From assembly GCF_030272615.1 (NCBI RefSeq), contig NC_081412.1, positions 104,024,796 to 104,088,795 of the forward strand: 64,000 bases of DNA, in the 5' to 3' direction. This DNA comes from Cryptomeria japonica. Its lineage: Eukaryota > Streptophyta > Pinopsida > Cupressales > Cupressaceae. Under the pieces are notes generated by a model, which did not search any database, was not told where the DNA came from, and saw nothing but the letters and a program-made list of their open reading frames with translations. Of this stretch, positions 1 through 11,721 are shown one piece after another. Positions within the stretch are counted from its first letter, which is position 1, and each line of letters begins with the position of its first letter. A program made the position numbers and the translations under genes.

Positions 1-895
1 CCATGTGAGACCCCCATGCATGTGCGTCCCTCGCCCATTAGGGCAGACGGCTAGTGCTATGATGGCTATCATAAGGCATCTCAGAAGGGGTACCTCCCCT
101 GTAGGATGTAAGAGCCAGCTGACCATGATGCGACCTCTCATCTCACTCGGCATGACTCTCCCTATGCAATACACCTACTCTCTCTGATGATCCTCTGCTG
201 ACCGATGAGTCGCGTATGTAACAGTCGCTCCTCTGATAGGAAGACGAAGTATACGGTACACATCCTCGAGTGTGACTGTCAGCTCTCCTACCGGAAGGTG
301 AAAAGTGCATGTGTCAGGATCCCATCGCTCCATCAATGCCATCAGCATCGCAGGATGGAACCGAATGGCTGGCATGAGGATCACATACCATAATCCCACA
401 ATTGATAGTGTGTCTCTCTCTGCCTGAGTCAGCCGCGGAATCTGATCTCACAAACTGCGAAGAATATGTCCCGCTGTATGCTCTCTCATGTACGGGAGAC
501 CCTGCAACACAAAAACATAACCGTAATCAGTACTCGATCATCAAAATCGCTAATACAAACTGTCAAACATCGTGTGCTAGTCCTGAAACCCCTCGCCAAG
601 CCCTGATTGGGGACCATGGCGCCCTGTCAGGGACCATGGCGCCCTGAGGGGACCATGGCGCCCTGTCAGGGACCATGGCACCCTGAGGGGACCAGGGCGT
701 CCCACAGGGACCATGGCACCCTGGGTGGGCCCCGGTTAGCCTTCAAGGCCCGCATACGATCACAAAAAAGTCAAAATGCAAAAAAAATCAAAAGTCAACG
801 CTCAGTCAACTTACCTCGTCCAGTGGCTCGTTGTTGATCACGGCCTGGTGCAAGATCTCGATCCTCGTGGGACGCTTTGGTCGTCGTGAAGGCAT
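1..895 (-). pseudogene. Plant mobile domain (PMD) gene remnant, antisense to the adjoining LTR element
   Basis: Read on the - strand. Exon 1 starts at an ATG at 895 and runs to 815 (begins MPSRRPKRPTRIEILHQ), ending at a consensus donor (GAG|GTAAGT). An acceptor (TTGTGTTGCAG|G) opens a second coding block at 501. That block contains LSIVGLWYVILMPAIRF and the PMD signature TFHLPVGELTVTLEDVYRI at about 250-300, as seen in MAIL1/MAIN-like and transposon-borne PMD proteins. One in-frame TGA (about 439) and one TAG (about 175) break it, and the frame runs toward the left edge, so it is decayed and truncated. The 'intron' (502-814) holds a short tandem array. PMD proteins occur as host genes, in MULE transposons and as extra ORFs of gypsy elements. 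The 3' LTR 580 bp away on the opposite strand favours the last. I am confident of the domain, less so of the gene model. Confidence 0.7.
609..727. repeat. GC-rich tandem array, six units of about 20 bp
   Basis: Six head-to-tail units built on GGGACCATGGCGCCCTG, alternating in length so that three dimers of about 39 bp are also visible. Each good unit holds two overlapping palindromes (CCATGG and GGCGCC). The array sits inside the presumed intron of the PMD remnant. Confidence 0.85.
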
Positions 896-1463
896 GATGA
901 TGGCTATGTGGGCTCCACTGCACTGAATAGTATTCTGAAATCAACAAAGTGACAAATGTAAGTGTCACTTTCAAAGTATATACTCTCATTTGTTTATCTT
1001 CACTTTTGAAACCCTAATTTTCCTCTATCATTCATTTTATCATAACTTGGGTTTGAGAGATGCGGTTTTTGATCCATTTGTTGCATTGGAATTGTATTTT
1101 ACTTCTCTTACTCTTGGGATGTTCCAAAAAGTGCTCTAATGAAGCCTATTTAGTGAACACCCCTCATCAAAACTCTCTTACACAATTTGTCGCAAGTAAA
1201 CATGCTACCCTGTTTCACCTCCCTAATAAGCAAGTTGAAACAGGGGGGGGCATATAGTTACTCATAGATTTCATCACTTTCCCTAGTAAGCATTAGGTGA
1301 TTTTGTGATCTAACGTGTGTTTTGTAGGGTGCGGTTCCTAACTGTGTACCGCAGATACCGCTGGGGGCTTCGTCCGACAACTTATGGATATATCCTTTTT
1401 CAAATGATGTTTACTTTTCTGTACTTTAGCTTGCATATGCACGTAGTACTCATATGACCGCTA
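896..1463. other. Internal region of the left-edge LTR element, no intact gene
   Basis: Lies between the start codon of the antisense PMD remnant and the purine tract of the 3' LTR. I see no domain. A 65-codon frame at 1060-1257 starts with a hydrophobic stretch but has no recognisable family and is probably chance. Confidence 0.5.
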
Positions 1464-1477
1464 AAGTGGGGGCTAAA
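1464..1477 (+). other. Polypurine tract of a Ty3/gypsy-type element
   Basis: AAAGTGGGGGCTAAA lies directly before the TGTAGCG that opens the LTR. This is the expected place and composition for the primer of plus-strand DNA synthesis and fixes the element on the + strand, with its internal region to the left. Confidence 0.65.
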
Positions 1478-3097
1478 TGTAGCGTCGTAAATTGTATGCA
1501 CTTGCTAGGGTGGTACAATTTCACACCTAGTTTAGCACCCGCCTTAGTGCATTTTACATTCTGCATTGCATTTCTCACTTAATTAATCAAATTAATTAGG
1601 TCTAAGGTCCTATTTCATCATCCTTTGCATCATAAAGTTGGGCCCTTTCGCTAAAGCGTGCCCTTTGCATTTTATTCCTCCAAAACACCACTTAATCAGA
1701 AACCCTAATTAAGTCCTATTTCAAACTTGGGGGCTTGGTTTCGGGGTCAAAACATCTCAAAATCACCTGTAACTTTGGGATTCTCTCTAAAATCATCATA
1801 TCCGACGGCCCTGAAAATTTGGTGAAAAGTTGTCGGGACCGTGGTGCCCGGAGTGCACATGGTCTCGGACATTTTTCCCAAAATTTTGGGAGCATGATCC
1901 AATCATAAAATAAAGCTTAACCCCAAGAAATTGGCAGGATATTCAATCTCTAGGTCGGCCAAAAGATGAATTTATGATCTAGGGTTTCCTACATAAAAGT
2001 TCTCTTTCTTCATTTGAAGGGATCCGATTTTTGGTTTTCAGGAACTTCATATGCAGCGAAAGAGCAAATCTTTGAAGACTTCAACAACATTCAACATCCT
2101 TCTATCAAGCATCTATCAATTTCATTCCTTCACTTAGGGCTTGGAAGACATTGAAGAACAATAGGAGATTACCGACTGAAGATTGGCTTGTACTCCTCCC
2201 TTGAGGGTTGGGTATGATTTCATGTTGTTTTCATGTCTTTGCATAAGCTTCAATACATCATTTATTCATGCTTTAGATCATTTTGCATCTTGATTTAGAG
2301 CATTTACATTGTCATTTGCAAGCAATTAGGGTTTACTTTCTAGGTTGCTCTAGTTTGCTTTCTTGCATTTTAGGACCTTGCACACACACTAGGTCTGCAC
2401 ACACAATACATTTTACAAAACAACTTGGCTATTCGTGGAGGTGGAAATCACCGAAGCGGGGGTTTGACTAAGGCAAAACCTTATATAGCTTCCCATACAC
2501 CCTTTTTCAGATATCATTGCAGGTTTCAGGAATCGGACGATGCCACAAGATACAGATCCGGAGAGAACAGGCCGAGACAGCACTCTGCATCAAATTGCAG
2601 AGCAGAAGACTGGGACAGGGGCGCTGGGCGCCCTGGTCCCTAGGACAGAGGCACTGGGCGCCCTGGTCCTCTGGATAGACAACTTTCAGACAGCTTTCCG
2701 ACAGTGTTTCAGAGTGCAGAACAGCAGTTTTTGGTGCAGTTTTCAGGACAGTGGTGCCCATTCCCCCGACCCGAACATTTTCAGTCCGATTTTGACTCCG
2801 GGTACACATCTGCATTCTTATTTCATCCTTGTATTTATAGCTGTTCATTGTTTAATCTCAATTCTGCAATCTTGTTAATAGTTCATACTTGCATTTTGGG
2901 ATTAGGGTTTGAACTTGCATTACTTGATCTTACAATTTCAACAAGGGAATAGAAATCCTAATAGATATCCCATGGCTCTCTCTTTCACAAAAAGAAGTAG
3001 CCAATTGTGCGATATCTCTGGGCTCTTTCGTATTCTGTAATGTGTGTCAAAAGGTAGGATTAGGGCATGTTAACCTAGTCTCACTTTTTCCCCTACA
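1478..3097 (+). mobile_element. 3' LTR (about 1.6 kb) of a Ty3/gypsy-like retrotransposon
   Basis: Starts TGTAGCGTCGTAAATTG after a purine tract and ends CCCCTACA, giving a 5-bp terminal inverted repeat TGTAG/CTACA. The interior is non-coding and includes two inverted copies of the GGACCAGGGCGCCC-type motif (2626-2639, 2656-2669). The partner 5' LTR would be left of the window, so the boundaries rest on the terminal motif and purine tract only. It could be a solo LTR that kept flanking internal sequence. Confidence 0.65.
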
Positions 3098-5769
3098 CAA
3101 ATAGGAATATAGTTTATTCTTGTCACATTATTTCTCTCTTTTTTATATGTTGTCCATTTGGCCTCTAGATCTTGGGTGGCTACCTTCATAGCCAATTCTT
3201 ACAACTATGCATGTCTTGTATATTCTTCTTTCTTATTCTATGTTTTTCTTTGAGTTAATGTTGGGAGACATTATCATCTAATTTATTGTGTTTCTATTAA
3301 GGCTATGGTGCCTATATTATAAAGGCTTCTCCATGACTATGGAAATTGTCCCAACAGTGTTTGGGTTCGGTTTTCTCAAGGAAGGTCTTGCTACCTTTCT
3401 CCTATTATTTTTCTTTCTTCTCCTACTTAAATGGAGTTAGTTATTGTCGATGATGTGAGGTCTTTTGGTATTCCTCCTATAAGAGGGTGTTTGTTGCTCC
3501 TAACCTTGTCCTCTATCTTGGCTTTCTTATTAAGGTCAAGGATACTTATACAAGATTTATGATGTTTTGAGTGTTGTTTAGATGATTTCTTATTCTCCTT
3601 TATCTCATATTGAGGTTGAGATAGTTCTTGTGGAAGAGTTCAAGAGATGCTACAAGGGGATTGTACCATCTTTCATCTTTTTTCTTTCTTAATTTTTCTT
3701 CTATGGAGGCAGAGATTAAGGATGGTGATGGGATCTCATATTTGCATCACTAGGAAGTGAAATTATAAAATTTATCCTCTACTAAATTCTCTTACTTAAT
3801 CTATTTTTGGCTCATGGTCCTAATTTTCTTAGCAAGTTTATGTTTTGACAATGGCCATGGTGTTGTTGCAGTGGGGTTTTTTTTGTCTTGTTTCTTTAAG
3901 CATATTGTTGTTATACTATTGGTTGGCTATGCTATCTCTTTAGGTATCATTCTATAGTAGGGTTTTGCGTCCCTTCAAAACCTATTGGTTTGTACCATTG
4001 TGGACTTTTATATAGGATTTTGGGGCCCCTTCAAAACCTATTTTATCCCTAATCAAAGGCACTTTTCATGTCTCTTCTTTTGAGAGCTCACTCATTCAAT
4101 TTTTGGATGGATAATTTATTGGGCGGGTATCACGAGTCATTCCACTTTCTATTTTTTATTGTTTCTCTTAATTGACTAGGGCATATAATCACTTTCTTCT
4201 TCTTAACTACATTTATTTGCTTTGAGACAACACAATACTAAATATTATATCAAGAAAGGATAAAATATAAGCAATAATAATAACATCATATTATTACATA
4301 TCTATTAATTATCATTATAATATATATTATTAAAAAATTAATAAAATAATATTATTTTATTTAATAAATGTGAGCTAATTTCCCACTTCAATTAAATAAA
4401 TACAATTTCTAATTATCTTCACATGAGTTACACTCATTCCTATAATTAGTAATATCTTTTTCTCATTAATCATTTATGGAATCAATAAAACTCATTATTA
4501 TCCTCTTACAAGTTTGAAATGACAATTTCCATAATTATTTAAGCCATTTGCAGCAACTCTTCATATTCATTCAACAAATAAAATTCCTAATATTTGATAA
4601 AATCCTCACCATTCATCTAATCTTCAAAAAGATTTATAAATACCTTATTCAAATAATCTTTAATACATCAAATCTTTTATGACAAATTACTCTATTGAAT
4701 TTTATAATCAAAATATCATATTATTTTGGTACTAAGTTGCATCTACATCCATTCACGAAAATCTTAAGCTCAAGGTTTGCAATGGAAGCTAGTAATTAGG
4801 AATTTATACATTCACATTTTTAAGTTCTTATTGTATAGTTCCATTTTTCAATGCATTTAATAGCTATATTATCATTTTAGGGCTTCAATACTAGCATTCT
4901 AATAAAAAGAGAATTATTTTAATTATTATGAATGAATGATGATATCTACATTTGAAAAAATTTATGTTGTTATTATAAGTGTTGCTATGTGTGAATAGTT
5001 TTGAGTATTTAGGTTGTGAGGTTGCTCTTCTCTTTTTGGAGTTATTGACTCTAGTTAGTTCTCTTTAGCAATATATAGTTTTTGCATCAGAGGATATACC
5101 TTATGCAAACATCTTTTGTAATTACATGTTCAATTCTATAGAAAATAAATACAAGATATCTACAATAGAATTACACACATTAAACTAAATCACAATGAGA
5201 TCACATCCTAAATAATATAATTGATATTTCATGTTTTTACATAGAATACATTCTCTTTTGATTGATTCTAAACTATGATTTAAAATCTTTATCCCAAAAT
5301 AAAAATGAAACTTTATCAACCATCAAAATCTACTAAATCATAATCTATTTGAAATCTTACCTGATACATATTTAGTTTTTTATATTAATATAATATTATC
5401 TTTAATTAGATTAGATATATTTATAGTTGTTTGAAATTTAGATAATCTAACAGAACAAACAAAATTAAAATTATTAATCAAAGCTTACACAATTGTCAAA
5501 ACCTTTCTATATAAAAAATTAATATTAAACACAGTCTAAACCTTTCAATTAAAAAAATTAAAATAAAAACAAATAAAATATACCAGTATTGCAAATGATT
5601 TATTTGATAATTAATATACTGCATCAATGAGGATTCAACAGCATTTTTTTTTATGGAAATATATCAGAATGGAACATCTCTGCTTTTATATTACAAATAA
5701 AACAATTTAAGCAAGCATACATCTAAATTACAAATCTCTCCTTTCACTAAACATGATATTACTACTATT
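3098..5769. other. AT-rich intergenic DNA, no gene seen
   Basis: Reading frames are short and full of stops. A stretch at 3160-4200 has a T-rich, weakly coding look on the + strand and repeats CCTTCAAAACCTATT at about 3977 and 4030, but no family can be named. 4250-5700 is very AT-rich. Confidence 0.5.
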
Positions 5770-6200
5770 ATATGATTAACTGGATTTATTGAAATAACCC
5801 ATTTGGCCAACAAAGACATGACACCAGCACAGAACAGAACAGAGAGCAGCATATGCAGCCGCCATGTTTAAGCTCAGCTCTGCATTCATGCGCTGAAAAT
5901 TTCTGCTGCAACATCTAACACTTCCCCATCTACGTGAGATCAATGGAACTCTTTCATTAGAAGTCAAATAATTTGTAATTCAAGCTGCCAATCACTGAAA
6001 AGAAGAATACTATCAATCAATTATCCAAATCATCCTATCTATCTATGTATGTTCATCATAGTTAAAATTATTAACGAAGAATTAAAATGATTTACAGCTA
6101 TTCACCTGAGCCATGAATCGTCAAGATCCATTTCATAAAAAAAACGAAACCTGCAACCACTCCAAGAACTGCTTTACTAGATTGTGTGCTGCAAGAAAAA
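5770..6200 (-). pseudogene. Decayed ZIP transporter fragment (last two exons)
   Basis: On the - strand this matches the 3' half of the intact ZIP gene at 39-42 kb. The block from about 5995 down to 5790 follows that gene's last exon: CTTTTCAGTGA, then GTTGCAGCAGA, AATGCAGAGC and ATGTCTTTGTTGGCCA fall in the same order with similar spacing. A block at about 6200-6105 matches the end of exon 2, finishing GGATTCATGGCTCAGGTGAA (gene: GGATGCATAGTTCAGGTGAA), so the donor and an intron are kept. It is therefore not a processed copy. The reading frame is broken by stops and at least one frameshift in the last transmembrane segment. I could not find exon 1 further out. Confidence 0.75.
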
Positions 6201-6382
6201 TTCTCATTCTAACAATTCAAACGCATCAACTAATTTCCCCTTCAATGGTTCCTAAACATTACAATTTTATCATACCAAGCATGTAGACGAAAGGATTTGT
6301 ATGGCATCTTCCATAAGGCTGTCATAAAACAATGATGAAATAAACCATTTACACCTCAGAATTTCTTCAGACTGTACTGTTA

Positions 6383-6614
6383 TAATGTCCTCATAATATT
6401 ATCATTCAAATGTGCAGCATCATTTTCATAGGGCTAAAGTACCACTTTCATAAGAAGTTATTCTTATGAACAGAAGGATATGTCATCTTGTGCTCCTGTA
6501 ATGTCCTCATAATGTCGTCTTTTTAATGTGCAACTTAATTTTCATAACTTCAATGTATCATTATCATAAGGGTAGACAGAAATTAGAAAAAGGTCGTTAC
6601 AACATTATTACACA
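6383..6614. repeat. Imperfect tandem duplication, 116-bp unit
   Basis: TAATGTCCTCATAAT recurs at 6383 and 6499, and the following 80 bases stay alignable (AATGTGCA, ATTTTCATA, TATCATAAG blocks). No coding content. Confidence 0.65.
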
Positions 6615-8240
6615 TAACTCACTATTATTAAAAGGCAAAGATAGTGTGAATATCTAATAAACAGTAACAAACCCTATTGGATATTCTGAAATGCAGTTAG
6701 TAGGTCATCATTCAAGGAAATATAAAATGATTCCTTTTCTCTACTTTTCTCACTTAGCCTCCTTTTGCTTAATAAGTAATGTTTACTAAGGTGCTCAAGG
6801 CAATGTACTCAATTTTTATTTGCTGCCATGTTTAAAATTTCAAACTGGAAAACGATAGCCGAAGCTTTCAACATTTTATGGATGTATTGAGTGTATAACT
6901 TAAAAGGGACAACGTCAAGAAATATTGCAAATCATCAAGTGCTTTTTAACTAATTCAAAACTTAGTGATCTATGTCATCATCTCCACAAATTAAATTGAA
7001 AATGAGCTTAAATAAACTTTGGTCAAATTGAGGTGATGCTGCAATTGAGTAATGTTAGGGTTTGCTTTGAACTGTTTTTTTTTAATACTAGCGACCTGAG
7101 TAGGCTAGAAATAGAAATTATAAATGTATGTGGGTGACTGGAAACTGTAAACGAAGTTGATAATTGGCTGCTCTTAAGGGGCACACACTTTTCCTTTTCT
7201 TGAATATGTGACAAAGTGGGCCTACCAAATCAGCCCGTAAATATTTTCTGTTCATGATGCAGTTTCTGTAAAAGCTAAATCAACAATCAATTCTGTGGAA
7301 GAACTAGATGAGATTTAAAAGCATTATCATCCCAAACTATTATAATAATGTTTTTTTCCTAAGTAGAGTAAAAACAAGGGTTTTCCATCTTATGTGCTCT
7401 TCTTCTATTCTGTTTTTAGCTCCACTAGATTGGGGGATGAAGTCATATTGATATACATGATTTATCTAATGCAGATACTATCCGAAATCATTGATCCCTT
7501 ATGTGATCATACAATTCTTGTGACCACTTCCATTGATTTGCATGTTTTTGGCAACATTTCACTATTGCAACATGCTTGTCATTGGATGAAGGATGTATGT
7601 ATGTTGGCTGAAAGAAAGTACTTTTGATTGGCATATGTAATAACTTTAACATAGGGTCATACACTCCACTACATGTTTGACTTTGTGCACACTCTTTTGT
7701 GCACTTTCATTATGCACAATTATTTTTCTTGGTGTCATTGTAGCACCCATCTTCTAGTCTCAGTATTAGATTCCCTAGAAAATAGAGTTTTTGTTTTGCA
7801 ATCTCTATTAGGGTGAAATAGAATTAGCATAATGCACTTTTTTATGGGTATGCGAGACCTTCATCCTTTTGTAAGTCACCTAGCATAATGCACCTTGCTA
7901 CATCTGTGTGACTCCCCTTTTCTAACATGACTCCTAGTAAGCATCCTTTACTAGTCATAGAGGTCATTCCTTTTCTTTTAGGGCTCCTTACAAGAATTAC
8001 TTGCTAGTCATTAGATTCCATATCATTCTTTATTCTTAAATGCTCCATTTTTGTATTACCTATGCTGATCATATTTATCTATTTATCTTGATATTTTAGA
8101 TTCATAAGATCCTAAGTCTCAAGTGCTTGGTGTTATCTTATCTCTTTAATATCTTAGTGAAATTATTTCTATGTTTTTCTATACTTTATAAAGAGTATGA
8201 GCATCTGATCATATTCCCACGAAAGTTGAGTCTTTAGAAA
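6615..8240. other. AT-rich intergenic DNA, no gene seen
   Basis: Small frames at 7023-7214 (-) and 7394-7627 (+) have no recognisable family. 7650-8000 contains repeated ATAATGCAC-type words that look like old LTR debris, but I cannot delimit an element. Confidence 0.45.
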
Positions 8241-9226
8241 TATAGTGTCATAAATTATATCCTTTTACAATTTCACACTCATTTTGGACACACTTTAGTG
8301 GTTGTGCTTAATGCCCCTTATTCATTCTATATTGTGTTCAACTTATGGTCATTTATTAAAGATCAGTATAATCATCTTGTTAGTCACCTTTTTTTAATCC
8401 AACATTGTTGGGAGTAGGGTCCCTAACATCCCTTGTCCAGCCATTTTCACCCCAATTTTGTAATTAAGATGGTTGTCTTTGTAAGTAGTAAGAAAGTGCT
8501 TCCTGATGTCCTAAGTATTCAAAAATTAAACCCAAAGAGGTGTAAGTTGTGTATAAATACAACTACCTCATTTAAACTCCAAAGCAATTAATTATCAATC
8601 CTATCAATTACAATTGAGCATTCAATCGAGCATCTTCAAGTCAATTAATGATGAGTTTGTAAACAAGTATTAAAGCATTCAATTTTAGCAATCATGATCA
8701 ATTTATGCATTTTTTGATGAGGAAGGCATGCACTAACACCTACCAAGAAACATCAATCTTTGGGTGAGGCTTCAAAGCAAGGAGATTCACATCAAAGGTA
8801 TCACTTATCATTTCAAATATTTCATTTAATATATTCAGCCTCTACACTACTAGTGGTATGCTCTCCTTTATCCAACATTATTATACTAAAGGTGGAAACA
8901 CCAACATGAGGTTTGACATAGGCAAGCCCCTATGAAACACAATAATTTTCCTTCTTCTATGTGTGTAGGTTATAGATTCGATAGTTGAAAGAAATAAAAT
9001 TTCATAAAGCATACTAAGTTACACCGTCCCAAGATTTGAATAGCTGAAAACCCTTGGACTATGTTAATTATATCATCTGTCTAACACTTTTAGGCTAAAT
9101 TTTAGAGGAACAGATCTCCAAAGCCACTTGATCTAGAATCTAAAACATCAACTAACAAAAACACCCTTAGGGGTAAGGCACCAAACTCATTGGTCTAACA
9201 CTTTTAGCTACAAGTTTTTCTCTACA
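8241..9226 (+). mobile_element. Diverged solo or orphan LTR related to the LTR at 1478-3097
   Basis: The left end (GTCATAAATT, then TACAATTTCACAC, then TTTAGTG) follows the start of the 1478 LTR in order, and the right end closes with TTTTTCTCTACA, like CTTTTTCCCCTACA there. A shared internal patch carries GGTGGAAACACC followed by GTTTGACATAGGCAA. A TATA-like TATAAATA lies at about 8553. No primer-binding site follows and no purine tract precedes it. I see no clean target duplication, so the ends are approximate. Confidence 0.45.
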
Positions 9227-10906
9227 TCTCACTTCTAGTTTTATATTGATTAGTTTATGTTTCAATCATGTCATTTTCTATAATTTTACCTAGATCTTTC
9301 ATAATTATAATCAAAATCTTATCAAATAATATCAAATAAAAAGGGCAACAATTAATCATAGTGTGAGGACTAGAGCTTAACCTAATTGATTGTTCTCTCA
9401 ATGAAATGATCATAACTAGAAATGGTAAATGAATAAATGCCTAGTTCACATTTATAAGCCTAAAGAACTAATTTTAAAATATTTCAAAATAAACTAAAAT
9501 TAAAATGTCTAAAATAATAAAATGGATAGGCAATGTCTGCATGTAGAGGTTGCACTCTAGATTGGTATAAATGACAAGAAGAGGAACCAGTTTAACTATT
9601 GATAGTGTCAAACTAGAAATCCTACAAACAACAAATTGTTGTAATGAAAATCATTTGAAAAATGATAAGGTAAGACAATAATGGGAAAAAAATTAAGAAA
9701 TAAAATAAAAAATGTAAGAAATAATAGGAAAAGGTTAAAAATTATCAAAAGAATAGGAAATGGTATGTTAATTAATAGAAACTTATGAATTATATGTAAA
9801 CAAATGAGTGTACAGTTTTGCTAAATTCAATAGTTGTTGAGATTACATGAGAAACAACAAATTTTTTGAAAGTAATCTAAGGCCAAATAAATATAAAAGA
9901 AAGTCAATGAAATGAAATGGAATTGAGTGGAGAAGTAGAGGCAACATGTAATTATGGTGGTGATGAGTGGTTTTGGCAAGTCATATGAGAAAAGGCAACA
10001 AATTAGATTCATGACTCTACATAATAGATGATGCCACACTAATGATGATCTAGAACCTAAAAGCTATAACTAAAAAAGAAAACTCCAAAAATAAAATTTA
10101 AATCATAGGAGAAGAGTTCTTTTGGGTGGGCTAGAGACATGGATCCCATAGTTGAGATATAGATAATAAGTTAGGTACTAAGATGAAATATTAAATATTA
10201 ACCTTAGTTACAACCTAGATAAATAAATAATGGGCATAAAATAAGTAGTATATAAGTGAAATTAGAGCTCTACTGCCTCCATTGATATGTGGATGTACTC
10301 CAATGGTGAATAATATTTATTGTACATGATTATTTCTCTTGAAAATTAAATTTTTTGGTAGCATAAGTGTGTGTGATTACTAATCTAATATGTGAAATGA
10401 GGAAAGAAAACCTCTCTAACATAGACTTTCTAAAAATCAATTAAACGCCTAAGATTAGAAAATGAACCAAGGGCCAAGATTGATTCAATGATCAAGGTCT
10501 TTAACATTTGGACAACTTTTCACAAAGGTAATACAAGGTGAAATGAGAGGAGAGTAAGTGTTCTCACAAGGAAGAGGAGAGTCGATGTTTGCATACTCTT
10601 ACAAGTGTGATAAATTGAAGGGTGAGAATTTAATTTTATCTTTTCAAATTAGAGTGTGGAGATCAAAATCCTATTTTAAGAACTTTGAGTTTGGAAGAAA
10701 TGTTAAAGAGGAATTAATTAGCCTAATAAATTTTAGTTCCTCATTAGAAGACAAATTCCTCTTTCCTCCAAAGTATTGATTTAACACCAATTTCTTAAAG
10801 GAGAGTGGACTTTTGTCTTCTATTAAGGATGTGGATATTAAACTAGAGTAAAGTGTTCAAGGGGAGTTACCTAGCCTAATGAATTAATTAATAAATTATT
10901 AATAAC
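9227..10906. other. AT-rich intergenic DNA, no gene seen
   Basis: Frames at 9827-10039 (-) and 10558-10779 (+) show no domain, and the local composition explains them. Confidence 0.45.
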
Positions 10907-11024
10907 GGGTGCGATCATACCAGTGTTAGTGCATCGGATCCTACCAGAACTCTACAGTTAAGTGTTCTTGGGCCATAGTAGTACTAGGATGGGTGACCTC
11001 CCAGGAAGTCTCGGTATTGCACCC
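10907..11024 (+). rRNA. 5S rRNA relic (probably a pseudogene or 5S-derived repeat)
   Basis: 118 nt starting GGGTGCGATCATACCAG and ending in GCACCC, followed by T6. The three internal promoter elements are recognisable: an A-box AGTTAAGTGTTCTTGGGC (two changes from the usual plant form), an intermediate element near TAGTAGTACTAGG, and a C-box GGATGGGTGACCTCC. A C at -1 and an AT-rich block at about -10 to -35 resemble a plant 5S upstream region. Several changes look like C-to-T or G-to-A decay (for example GAACTCTACAG where GAACTCCGAAG is usual). A single diverged copy outside an array suggests a dispersed relic or a Cassandra-type 5S-carrying element rather than a working gene. Confidence 0.8.
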
Positions 11025-11030
11025 TTTTTT
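11025..11030 (+). terminator. Pol III-type T-run after the 5S relic
   Basis: Six T residues directly follow the 3' end of the 5S-like sequence, the standard RNA polymerase III stop. Confidence 0.6.
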
Positions 11031-11380
11031 AGTTTTCATTGGGTGTCACAATGCTATTTAAATTAACCTTTTGCCTATTTGTATTCTCATCAATGGTGGA
11101 TAGGAGTGCAGTGTGTGCACTAATGCGCATCGACACCGCGTGCCCGAGTGTGTCGGGGTGACATCAAGCGCGCACCAAAGGCGCCCCGAGCACACACCAG
11201 GGTGCAACCGGGGTGTTGTTAAATAAAATTGAAGGTAAAAATAATTTATTAAATCAAATTAATGATTAATTAAGGATTCAATGCTTAATTGAGAGAAATT
11301 AATAGGTGTATTTATGGTTTTTACAACATTTATTTATACAAAGAAAACCATATCTTACACAATTTTCCATTACTTAGTAT
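11031..11380. other. GC-rich patch then AT-rich flank before the giant element
   Basis: 11100-11215 is unusually GC-rich for this window and rich in GCGC/GTGC words. It could be old 5S spacer, since it sits just downstream of the 5S relic. 11216-11380 is AT-rich with no feature seen. Confidence 0.4.
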
Positions 11381-11386
11381 AATTTG
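11381..11386. repeat. Left target-site duplication of the giant element
   Basis: AATTTG directly precedes the first LTR and is repeated directly after the second (32037-32042). Five or six bases can be claimed, because the last A of the LTR is ambiguous. Confidence 0.8.
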
Positions 11387-11721
11387 TGTTATCACTGTTT
11401 AAAAAATGAGTTTTCCTTTCCCATAATTGGCTAGGTTCTTGAAATTTTGAGTAAGGCATGCTATCAATTGACTCAGCCCTATGTTAGGTCCTAAGGGTTT
11501 AGGGTTTTCAGTTTTAATTCGTTCAATGTTTTATTAGAAAACCCTTTGGTTCTATTTCTTCATTACTTTATCCACTTAAGTAATGGGTCCCAGGTTCGTA
11601 GAAAGTGTCCCACCTTGTCATTTGCCTAGGCGGTCATTTGAATTGCTCGTGAAATTTTACGCCTTATATATTTTCCTCCTAATGTTGTCGGGCCCAGTAA
11701 GTGGTGCGCATCTCTCAGGAA

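Noticed and set aside
609-727. Regular short repeats resembling a CRISPR array
   Set aside because: Units abut without unique spacers, and the surroundings are plant transposon DNA.
607-837. 76-codon + strand frame across the tandem array
   Set aside because: A repeat-driven frame; the coding evidence here is on the - strand.
1060-1257. Small secreted-peptide-like frame
   Set aside because: A hydrophobic start alone is weak; no second copy, no domain, and it lies in retroelement interior.
10907-11024. Functional 5S rRNA gene
   Set aside because: Too many changes in conserved stems and no neighbouring tandem copies.
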